Shown here one piece after another: positions 7,397 to 13,927 of a stretch of 13,927 bases of DNA. Below the pieces are notes generated by a model. That model was not told the DNA's origin and made no database searches. It worked only from the letters and a program-made list of their open reading frames with translations. Each line of letters opens with the position of its first letter. Within the stretch, counting starts at the first letter, position 1. Source of the DNA: Balneolales bacterium (lineage in GTDB: Bacteria; Bacteroidota; Rhodothermia; Balneolales; Natronogracilivirgulaceae); the NCBI GenBank assembly GCA_007131625.1, contig SLQC01000181.1, positions 1-13,927 of the forward strand, written 5' to 3'. The translations under genes and the position numbers were made by a program.

Positions 7397-7746
7397 CAGT
7401 ACTTTAACCCCACGAAGGAAAACAAAGCATGTCTTCGATCTTTGAAGCTTGCTGATGATACTCTGCTCAATCGGTGCTGTTGGAGATTGGCTGCAAGGGT
7501 TGCGTTGTATGGGTAATTGATTCAACCCACAAACCCACGGAAGAATTGTGTGAAGCAGTATCTTTATGTGAATTTTGATCCGGTTTGTTACGTGGATGAT
7601 CTGTATTCTACTTCGTAATATAGCATCGTTACAGGTAGCTTGACAAAGGTAAGCAGCTGCATTGGATACGTGCTACTGGAAAATTTTGAAAAAGTGATTT
7701 TATTTACCTTAATTAAAGTTGAATTTAAGACAAAAATTACCAGAAT
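7397..7746 (+). other. 350-base gap without a supported gene
   Basis: No gene is supported on either strand. The HEPN-gene frame continues past its TGA with only three more stops (near 7516, 7620 and just before the next gene), but the translated text resembles no family I know. A 6-bp inverted repeat GGGTTG/CAACCC lies at about 7497-7529. A perfect TTGACA at 7640-7645 has no good -10 box at 16-18 bases. The last 60 bases before 7747 are very AT-rich and probably hold the promoter of the next gene. Confidence 0.5.
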
Positions 7747-8745
7747 ATGAACGAGAAACTCCCTAAAACTCCATTTGTAGAATCTCTTGGTAATCAATTG
7801 ATTAGTCGCCGGGATATGCTTAAAAATTCAGCGGCACTCTCGACTGCAGCGGTCGTGGGAATAGCACTGCCAAAAGGAGCAATGGCTGCAGAAAAAATGA
7901 ACAATGTAAAAGCCGTCCAAAAGGGACGTATAAAACAGGTAGTGGTATCCTGGCCGTTTATGAACTTCGGTGAAAAATGGAATCTGGATCAACTTTGTCA
8001 GGCCTCGGTCGACCTTGGTTGTCATGGAATAGAGCTGGTCGGTCCGGATGAATGGCCGACCATGCAACGGTATGGGTTGACATGTGCACTTGCTACCAAC
8101 GGCATGCCTGATCCGCCATTTGAAAAAGGGTTGAATAATCCACGCTACCAGAAGGAGGTGATTTCCCGCACGAAAGACCGAATTGAAGCCTGTGCCGATG
8201 CAAATGTGCCATCGGTAATTGCTTTTACCGGATTTGAATATCTGGATGTGGAAAATCCTCATAGCGGGGTGATCCCACCTGATGAAGGCGCAGACAATAC
8301 GGTAGAGGGATTAAAAGAATTGGCAAGGCATGCTGAAAGACATGGCGTGACAATTTGCATGGAACATTTAAATTCCCGTGTCTCCGATGATGATAGCAGA
8401 GGACACCCGGGATATCAGGGTGATGACATTGATTACTGTGCCGATATCATACGCCGTGTGGGTTCACCGAGGGTTAAGTTGCTCTTTGACATTTATCATG
8501 TTCAGATCATGGACGGTGATATTATAGCCCGTATTCGTGAATTCGGTACGGATCTGATTGGCCATATTCATACAGCCGGTGTGCCCCGACGGGCTGAGCT
8601 TGACGAAACGCAAGAACTGAATTACCGGCCCATAATGCAGGCATTGCTGGAAATAGGTTATGAGGGATATGTTGGCCAGGAATTCATCCCAACTCGTCAT
8701 CCCATGGCCGGCTTGCATCAGGCTGTATCGCTTTGTGATGTTTGA
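7747..8745 (+). CDS. Tat-exported sugar isomerase/epimerase, hydroxypyruvate isomerase-like TIM barrel
   Basis: This is a xylose isomerase-like TIM barrel (AP_endonuc_2 family), which interconverts aldose/ketose sugars or hydroxypyruvate/tartronate semialdehyde. The N-terminus has a twin-arginine signal, SRRDMLK (20-26), a hydrophobic stretch and an AMA cleavage-type site near residue 47, so a folded metal-containing enzyme is probably exported to the periplasm. The barrel spans about 60-332. Likely metal ligands are Glu206 (CMEHLNS), Asp248 (LFDIYHVQ), His275 (GHIHTAG) and Glu312 (GQEF). The segment GVPRRAELDETQELNY matches the PGRxE...ELNY loop of hydroxypyruvate isomerases. It ends in the family-typical ALCDV-like tail (SLCDV), so it is full length. 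No neighbour reveals the substrate. The fold is sure, the substrate is not. Confidence 0.85.
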   Translation: MNEKLPKTPFVESLGNQLISRRDMLKNSAALSTAAVVGIALPKGAMAAEKMNNVKAVQKGRIKQVVVSWPFMNFGEKWNLDQLCQASVDLGCHGIELVGPDEWPTMQRYGLTCALATNGMPDPPFEKGLNNPRYQKEVISRTKDRIEACADANVPSVIAFTGFEYLDVENPHSGVIPPDEGADNTVEGLKELARHAERHGVTICMEHLNSRVSDDDSRGHPGYQGDDIDYCADIIRRVGSPRVKLLFDIYHVQIMDGDIIARIREFGTDLIGHIHTAGVPRRAELDETQELNYRPIMQALLEIGYEGYVGQEFIPTRHPMAGLHQAVSLCDV

Positions 8746-8897
8746 TTCGGTTTTCCTGATCTTTTTTCCACAATTCATGGAGGTACTTCCTGTTGAACCC
8801 GATCTGTTACAAAGGCCGCAGGGATTATCATAATATCGAGTTTTGATGCCAGTGGTCAAAGTTCACCCTTTTCTGCCGGATAAAGAGCAAATTATTT

Positions 8898-8928
8898 TTG
8901 ATTTCTATCGGAATTTATTCATTTTAAT
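8898..8928 (+). promoter_or_regulatory. Weak candidate promoter for the DUF3347-like gene
   Basis: TTGATT at 8898-8903 and TTTAAT at 8923-8928 are separated by 19 bases, about 95 bases before the ATG at 9025. The spacing is long and the region AT-rich, so a chance match is possible. The rest of the 279-base gap 8746-9024 shows no supported gene. Confidence 0.2.
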
Positions 8929-9024
8929 AGTGTATTAGCGTCTTAAGGTTAAAATACCAGATTATCCTGTTGATTTTAATCGGATACGTTCAACCGAAAA
9001 ATGAATATTTAAAGGGAGAACATT

Positions 9025-9540
9025 ATGAGACAGAAAAATACAGACATCTTTTTGCTGCTTTTCTTCATCACCTTTTCGTTGATGAATTTCGACTATGCAG
9101 GAGATGAAGCCGCAGATCGATTGAATCGGGTTGTCGAGGAGTATATGAATTTGAAAAACTCTCTGGTGCACGCGCGCACCGATTTGTCCGGGCCTTGGGC
9201 AGAGCGGTTGGAGACCACCTTGGCAACAACTCCCAATGACATTTTCGATGAGGATGAAGTTCCCGATTGGCAGGCTTTTCAGGGGGTAATGATGGATGCG
9301 GTAGGGGATATGATCGAAAATGATGATATCGATATACATCGGGAAGCTCTGGGACAGTTATCTGCCGAGTTGAAAGAGTTATTGAATACATTTGGGAACC
9401 CGGCAGATGAACTGTATGTTTTTTCCTGCAGTGATTACGGTGACGGTGATGTTATTTGGCTGAGTGACTCGGATGAGGTTGCAAACCCGTATCATGGTCC
9501 TGAGAATCTCGATTGTGGTGAAATAGTGGGGCAATTGTAA
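9025..9540 (+). CDS. Secreted DUF3347-like protein with altered metal-ligand motif
   Basis: The 171-residue protein starts with a signal peptide (hydrophobic FLLLFFITFSLM, cleavage probably near residue 25), so it is periplasmic or lipid-side exported. The mature part is acidic and helical up to about 125. The C-terminal core fits DUF3347: LYVFSC (130-135), then WLS (145-147), NPYHG (154-158) and LDCGEI (162-167), corresponding to the family pattern Y-x-x-x-C-P-M-A ... W-L-S ... N-P-Y-x-G-x-x-M-L-x-C-G. The two Cys (135, 164) are kept, but the Pro-Met after the first Cys is Ser-Asp and the Met before the second Cys is missing. DUF3347 often accompanies heavy-metal efflux proteins (also at the end of CusB-like adaptors); no such gene is next to it here. 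AAAGGGAG at 9012-9019 is a good ribosome site. Confidence 0.7.
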   Translation: MRQKNTDIFLLLFFITFSLMNFDYAGDEAADRLNRVVEEYMNLKNSLVHARTDLSGPWAERLETTLATTPNDIFDEDEVPDWQAFQGVMMDAVGDMIENDDIDIHREALGQLSAELKELLNTFGNPADELYVFSCSDYGDGDVIWLSDSDEVANPYHGPENLDCGEIVGQL

Positions 9541-9550
9541 AATTTTCCAG

Positions 9551-9564
9551 ATCGGAGATCCGAT
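9551..9564. terminator. Small perfect hairpin after the DUF3347-like gene
   Basis: ATCGG (9551-9555), loop AGAT, CCGAT (9560-9564) lies 11 bases after the stop. No T run follows on either strand, so it is at best an RNA 3' end structure rather than a standard intrinsic terminator. Confidence 0.3.
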
Positions 9565-9628
9565 AAAACGTACAGAATGTCCATTCGGGTTTTTATAATC
9601 CTTCAGGCAACGTAAAAAGCAATGAAAG

Positions 9629-9647
9629 TGATATTGCATTGATATCA
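9629..9647 (-). terminator. AT-rich inverted repeat downstream of the - strand cluster
   Basis: TGATAT (9629-9634) and ATATCA (9642-9647) are perfect inverted copies around a 7-base loop, 25 bases beyond the stop of the - strand FAD oxidoreductase. Read on the - strand, a T5 run follows about ten bases later. The weak AT stem makes this only a candidate 3' end for the cluster. The palindrome TCGATAATCGA (9648-9658) lies next to it. Confidence 0.25.
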
Positions 9648-9671
9648 TCGATAATCGAATAATCGTTGCTT

Positions 9672-11951
9672 CTAATAACAAAATACTTCATACAGTGCCA
9701 CAGGGGTGTATTTGTTCGGTTTCATTAATTCAATCACAAGTTTATCCGTACTTTCCGGCTTGTCCAGTTCAATGGAATTGATTGTCTGATGATTATCTTT
9801 TTTCTCAAATACAACATGGCCATTGCTATCCATAATTCTGTAATCGTTGACACAAAACGGAATTACATGCTCCGGATGCCCCATTAATGACGATTCCATG
9901 GGATGGTCGAAATCGGTGTCAAACATCAGTATTATCCGTTTTATTTCTTTTTTTTCCGGCCAACTGAGTGTCACTTTTGCTTTCGACTGTTCCAGTGCCG
10001 CCACCCATGCATTGGGTCTGTTCGAAGGTCTCGTATAACCGTTATTGAGGTTTCGAGCTCCAAATGTCTTCACCGCCGGTCGAATTTCAAATCCAAGATT
10101 TTTACCTCCGGGCCTGCGTTCCGGACACCAGAATTCAAACGCCTCCACACCTATTCCAGGGGGAGGATCCTGCCTGCCAAAATTGGATACCGCTCTGTTT
10201 TCCTTATTAAAAACCGATACAATTCCCGATACAAGAGTCTCACTGGTTTTTACAGCAATATGCTCATTCTGCATAAGACAGATAAATCCGTATTGGTCTT
10301 CTGGCAGGTTTTTTTCAAAAGTGACTTCCACCTCCTGTTCACCCTTGGAAAGCTCGATGCGATGGGTTTCAAGCGTTACATCGGGAGTGTGATTATGGGA
10401 TTTGGAACTGGTTCTGAATTCCACATCAAGCGACGTTTCACGGTCGCTTCTGATGGTAAACATAATGTGATACCTCAGGTTCTTTTGCATCGGCAACATC
10501 TGTGCACATGAAAAATTCAGGGCTTTCCAGGGTCCGTCAGCCGGCAAATTACTCAGTTCCAGTTCAGAGGTTGCACTGATATGCGCTTCATTTACCAGAT
10601 TGGTCTTATCTTCAATCGGTATACCGGGAATGGATTGTCCCCGCTTATTCAACTCCAGCTGGAGCACTTTAATTATATCTCTTTGGGCGAGGTCGCCGGG
10701 TTTTAATTTATTTTTTGTTGCAATTACCGCTGCCATGCCAACCGCCTGGGCTCCGTGCGCACACGTAGCCATCACACGGGAGGATCCGAATGCAACGTGA
10801 CTGGCACTGATGATTCGTCCGGCCAGAAATAAATTGTCAATACTCTTGCTGTAGTAGCATCGCCAGGGAATTTGATACACCCCCTTCGAATGCCATTGAT
10901 TGCAGCCGGGCTTTTCACTGTAGATCCCGTCGGCGGGATGCAGATCCAAGGACCATCCACCGAAGGCCACTGCATCATAGTGTGTACGTTGTTCCACCAC
11001 ATCCGGCTGGACTAGCATATAGTCGCCCTCGAATCTTCGGCTCTCGCGCTTGCCCGGGATAGTAGCTACCCATTCAAGTGTCAGATTCTCTGCCTCAGGA
11101 TACTTTCCGCTGTTTTTCACATAGTTCCAAAGTCCGTAAATAAATTTCCAGAGTTCCCATTTTATGTCCTGGGACTGATGAATGGTGTCCAGGCGACCAC
11201 CGAATTCCACCCACCACAACCTGCAGCCATCTTCCTGAAGCTGGAAATTGCGAATTCTTGGCAAGTCCTCCACATTTTTCAGGGCAAAAGCCGGAGCTAT
11301 ATAACGCACCGGCTGTCCGACATCTTTGGTATAAAAATACATGGAGTGTCCGAGCAGCTCCCCATAGTCTTCCACATCCGGAGCAAAACCCTCATCAAAC
11401 TCACTTCCGTCTTCAGCTCCCATCCGAAAAGGGGCTCCGGCCTGAAAAGCTACGATTCCGTCGCCCGAAGCATCACAAAAGAGCGGAGCTTTCAGTATAT
11501 ATTTCGTAGCATTTTGTGAACAAAAAGCGGTAATATTTTGAATGGTGGTGTTGGAGGATTTTTTCACTTCATATACCATAGTATCGAGCAAAAGTGTGAT
11601 ATTCGGTTCGATGGTTACTTTTTCCAATAAAATGGTATCCAGAATAAGGGGGTTGCCCTCCTTGTTGCGATATAGATTCTCTACAAGGATTTCATCAATG
11701 ACGCCACCTTCACGTGCCCAGCGATTGTTGTTACCCATATGTGAAGTTGCTCCCAGTATCCACAAGCGAACTTCGCTTGAGGCATTTCCGCCGAGAACCG
11801 GTCGGTCCTGAACCAGTGTAACTTTTATCCCTGCCCTGGCAGCGACGATCGAGCAACAGACGCCGGACATTCCCCCTCCGACAACAACCAGATCCGATTC
11901 GCGTGATTCCGTTTTAACCGATCTTTTCTTTTCAAATTCTTTTACTATCAT
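9672..11951 (-). CDS. FAD-dependent oxidoreductase with C-terminal beta-rich extension
   Basis: This is a PF12831-type FAD oxidoreductase of 759 residues. The N-terminal Rossmann fold has GGGMSG (25-30), a Gln48-Asp49 pair where many relatives have Glu, and the PVLGGNASSE loop (51-60). The second FAD contact is NLFLAGRIISASHVAFGSSR (373-392) followed by HGAQAVGMAA. The redox core ends near residue 450. The remaining 300 residues are beta-rich: one segment about 470-590 and a second about 600-759 that looks discoidin/carbohydrate-binding-like. There is no signal peptide, so the enzyme is cytoplasmic. The ATG is supported by AAGG six bases upstream, and the gene follows the symporter by 13 bases. 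Relatives often occur in carbohydrate catabolic clusters of Bacteroidota and Planctomycetes; the oxidised substrate is unknown. Confidence 0.88.
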   Translation of the reverse strand: MIVKEFEKKRSVKTESRESDLVVVGGGMSGVCCSIVAARAGIKVTLVQDRPVLGGNASSEVRLWILGATSHMGNNNRWAREGGVIDEILVENLYRNKEGNPLILDTILLEKVTIEPNITLLLDTMVYEVKKSSNTTIQNITAFCSQNATKYILKAPLFCDASGDGIVAFQAGAPFRMGAEDGSEFDEGFAPDVEDYGELLGHSMYFYTKDVGQPVRYIAPAFALKNVEDLPRIRNFQLQEDGCRLWWVEFGGRLDTIHQSQDIKWELWKFIYGLWNYVKNSGKYPEAENLTLEWVATIPGKRESRRFEGDYMLVQPDVVEQRTHYDAVAFGGWSLDLHPADGIYSEKPGCNQWHSKGVYQIPWRCYYSKSIDNLFLAGRIISASHVAFGSSRVMATCAHGAQAVGMAAVIATKNKLKPGDLAQRDIIKVLQLELNKRGQSIPGIPIEDKTNLVNEAHISATSELELSNLPADGPWKALNFSCAQMLPMQKNLRYHIMFTIRSDRETSLDVEFRTSSKSHNHTPDVTLETHRIELSKGEQEVEVTFEKNLPEDQYGFICLMQNEHIAVKTSETLVSGIVSVFNKENRAVSNFGRQDPPPGIGVEAFEFWCPERRPGGKNLGFEIRPAVKTFGARNLNNGYTRPSNRPNAWVAALEQSKAKVTLSWPEKKEIKRIILMFDTDFDHPMESSLMGHPEHVIPFCVNDYRIMDSNGHVVFEKKDNHQTINSIELDKPESTDKLVIELMKPNKYTPVALYEVFCY

Positions 11952-11964
11952 GATTTACCTTATT

Positions 11965-13662
11965 TCAACGAATATGCTTTTCCACATTCTCTAAATTGCG
12001 TTTGCCGGATATCCAAACGAGCCAGGCAATCCCGGCAATCAGTGCACCTACAGATCCGACCAGAATATTCGCCTCATTCGCGATGAAACTCAATGCAAAA
12101 ATCAGGAAACCGGTAAATGCCAATGCAATAGTAATAACCTTTATACCATATTTATTTTGTCGCAGTGCGTTTTCTTCGGTTTCTGCCCTTATTTTTTCGG
12201 TTACATCTTCTTCTACGACCAACCTTTGGATATAGCGTTTATACTGCGTGCAGGTTGCATTATTATACATAGCCCATAATTCGTAGCATGCCAGCATTAG
12301 CAGCGGTCCGCCTACACCCAATATCATTTCCGAGGCTCTTTCCAGGCTCAACCCCCAAAGGGCGGGTGTCACAAATTTGAAAAACAGGTTAATCGACAGA
12401 CTTGCTAAAGTTATAAAAATTATGGATCTGCCGGTTTGTCTTTTTGAAAACAGCGCCCAGATAGGGGGTGCATACAGAGGAGCTCCGGTAAGAGCGGCCA
12501 CACTGAGTACCACTTCCACAATTCCCCCCGCTGCCGGTACCATTAATGCTATTCCTATCGTTCCTGCACCAAACAGGATGGTTGCGACACGGCCCACAAG
12601 TACAAGGGTTACATTTGATGCTTGCGGACGCAGGCGTTTGAATATATCGTTTGTTACCACTGCCGCCGACAGGTTCATCGTTGTATTTACCGAACTGGCC
12701 GTTGCAAAAACAAGTCCACCGAGCATAAGTCCCAGCATACCAATGGGAAGCACATCTTTAACCATCAACAAATAGGCGCCTTCGTGATCCAGACCTTCCA
12801 GACCGGGATCAATAATCCGGTACAACATGGGAGGGAGCATCCAGACAACCGGACTAATGACATACAGGGCACTGAAAAGGTAGCCCACTTTTTTTGCTGC
12901 AGCCGGATCCCTGACCGAAGTATACCTCTGAACATAAGCCCAGTTTCCACCTATAAAAACAATATGATAAAAGGTAAATGCCACAATAAATCCAATCGTG
13001 TATTCACCACTGAATATCCGGAAAAAATCTTCCGGTGCATTGTTGACAAATCCGGTAAGACCACCGGCATTGGCCAGTGCCAGGGGTATGACTATTATGA
13101 TGGCGGCTGTAAGAATAAAAAACTGGAGCACATCCGTTACTACAACAGCCCACAGCCCGCCTGTTGCAGTGTAAAGAATGATCATGAGTCCCAAAAAAAT
13201 AATTACTTCCTGAATTCCGAACCCTGTGGCCACATTTACAATAACCGCCACCGGATACAGGAATGCTCCGGTATAAGCTAATGAGAGAGCCAGAAACAGC
13301 CAGGTATACATCTGTTGTACGGAGCTGCCCAATCTTTTATTTATAAACTCAGCAACGGTCAAAACCCTGGCTTCTCTCCATTTGGGTGCGATTGACATCG
13401 CAATGACCAATCCTGCAATACACATCGACCATTGAATGGTTACAGCTACCCAGCCGTGCTGATAAGCGATTGCACCCCACACAACAAAAGTTCCGGCCGA
13501 GAAAAAACTCATAAACAGTGACAATCCGTTAATGGGCCAGGGAACAGCACCACCGGCGGCAAAAAAGGATTTCATATCGGTTTTGCCTTTTCCGAAAGAC
13601 ATCCCGGCAACTACAATTGCCAGAGAAAAAATGATCACGACGATGTAATCTAAAATCTCCAT
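11965..13662 (-). CDS. Sodium:solute symporter (SSS family)
   Basis: This is an SSS/SLC5-type transporter that uses the sodium gradient for uptake of a small organic solute across the inner membrane. Its 565 residues and about 13-14 hydrophobic segments are normal. Family signatures are SLFMSFFSAGTFVVWG (48-63) in the first core helix, ATGGLWAVVVTDVLQFF (166-182), and the TM8 sodium-site region FATASSVNTTMNLS (319-332) with its Ser/Thr cluster. A charged cytoplasmic segment VVEEDVTEKIRAETEENAL (482-500) precedes the last two helices. The start ATG overlaps the TAA of the upstream FN3-like gene by one base, implying translational coupling, and the FAD oxidoreductase follows after 13 bases. The solute is probably the substrate of that oxidoreductase or a sugar related to it; this is inferred from context only. 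Confidence 0.92.
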   Translation of the reverse strand: MEILDYIVVIIFSLAIVVAGMSFGKGKTDMKSFFAAGGAVPWPINGLSLFMSFFSAGTFVVWGAIAYQHGWVAVTIQWSMCIAGLVIAMSIAPKWREARVLTVAEFINKRLGSSVQQMYTWLFLALSLAYTGAFLYPVAVIVNVATGFGIQEVIIFLGLMIILYTATGGLWAVVVTDVLQFFILTAAIIIVIPLALANAGGLTGFVNNAPEDFFRIFSGEYTIGFIVAFTFYHIVFIGGNWAYVQRYTSVRDPAAAKKVGYLFSALYVISPVVWMLPPMLYRIIDPGLEGLDHEGAYLLMVKDVLPIGMLGLMLGGLVFATASSVNTTMNLSAAVVTNDIFKRLRPQASNVTLVLVGRVATILFGAGTIGIALMVPAAGGIVEVVLSVAALTGAPLYAPPIWALFSKRQTGRSIIFITLASLSINLFFKFVTPALWGLSLERASEMILGVGGPLLMLACYELWAMYNNATCTQYKRYIQRLVVEEDVTEKIRAETEENALRQNKYGIKVITIALAFTGFLIFALSFIANEANILVGSVGALIAGIAWLVWISGKRNLENVEKHIR

Positions 13663-13927
13663 TATCTACTCAATTCAGCGGGAATTATAGCTCCCACATT
13701 AACTGGGGAAGACAAGCCGTGCTCATTGATAGATTGTATCTCAAAAGTATAGTCTTCTTTAGCCTGCAAATCATCCACGAGTATATAATTAATAAGTGCC
13801 CGATTTTCTTTCATACGTTTTACTTCCTCACCTTCACGTAAAACGGTAACCTGATAGCCGATAACTTTTTCAACCGGCTTTAATCTGATATATGCCCGGT
13901 TGCCATCCCTGATAACACCATCAATTA
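13662..13927 (-). CDS. 3' end of a CDS with a fibronectin type III-like domain (partial)
   Basis: The frame is open from the window edge (first whole codon at 13925) to TAA at 13662-13664, giving 87 residues. The visible part fits one fibronectin type III repeat: YIRLKPVEKVIGYQVTVLRE as strands B-C, LINYILVDDLQAKEDYTFEIQ with the typical L-x-P/A-x-x-x-Y-x-F-x-I/V strand F, then SINEHGLSSPVNVGA as the S-x-x-G-x-S-x-x closing strand G. FN3 repeats at the C-terminus are common in exported carbohydrate-active enzymes and other surface proteins; the catalytic part, if any, lies outside the window. Its stop overlaps the symporter start (TAATG), so it is the upstream gene of the same transcript. Confidence 0.75.
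   Translation of the reverse strand, partial: IDGVIRDGNRAYIRLKPVEKVIGYQVTVLREGEEVKRMKENRALINYILVDDLQAKEDYTFEIQSINEHGLSSPVNVGAIIPAELSR

Noticed and set aside
7640..7645. Perfect TTGACA upstream of the sugar isomerase gene
   Set aside because: No reasonable -10 hexamer occurs 16-18 bases downstream (TGGATA/GGATAC only).
8738..8833. 31-codon frame overlapping the stop of the sugar isomerase gene
   Set aside because: There is no ribosome site and no family resemblance; the isomerase ends in its normal C-terminus, so no frameshift is needed.
9903..10511. 202-codon + strand open frame
   Set aside because: It lies fully antisense to the FAD oxidoreductase; its translation shows no family pattern.
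12622..13281. 219-codon + strand open frame
   Set aside because: It is antisense to the symporter, whose membrane-protein signatures are clear; its His/Lys/Asn-rich translation is typical of a shadow frame.

Overview
The left half of the window (about 1-6790) is the 3' part of a respiratory Complex I (NADH:quinone oxidoreductase, nuo) operon. It holds the end of a gene that is probably nuoI, then nuoJ, nuoK, nuoL, nuoM and nuoN, all on the + strand. All proton-channel subunits keep their key Glu/Lys residues, so this looks like a functional membrane arm. Most gene gaps (79, 174, 158 and 59 bases) are loose for such an operon. One of them, nuoJ-nuoK, carries a short tandem-repeat array.

The middle (about 6790-9670) holds three separately spaced + strand genes with long AT-richer gaps: a small HEPN-like helical protein, a twin-arginine-exported TIM-barrel sugar isomerase of the hydroxypyruvate isomerase type, and a small secreted DUF3347-like protein whose usual Met metal ligands look lost.

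The right part (9672-13927) is a - strand cluster read right to left: the end of a protein with a fibronectin type III-like domain, a sodium:solute symporter whose start overlaps the stop of that gene (TAATG), and, 13 bases further, a large FAD-dependent oxidoreductase with a C-terminal beta-rich extension. The tight packing suggests one transcript for uptake and oxidation of a small molecule, possibly a sugar; the substrate cannot be read from the sequence. This cluster converges on the DUF3347-like gene.

The gene content (nuoJKLMN order, DUF3347, Tat-exported sugar isomerase, FAD oxidoreductase with a beta-rich tail, weak Shine-Dalgarno sites before several genes) suggests a member of the Bacteroidota/Rhodothermota/Balneolota group. 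This is inference from gene families, not from a marker gene. No tRNA, rRNA, CRISPR array, insertion sequence or phage gene was seen. The items most worth a second look are the 17-bp repeat array between nuoJ and nuoK with a near-copy in the distant convergent gap, the low-complexity tail of the presumed NuoI, and the altered DUF3347 protein.
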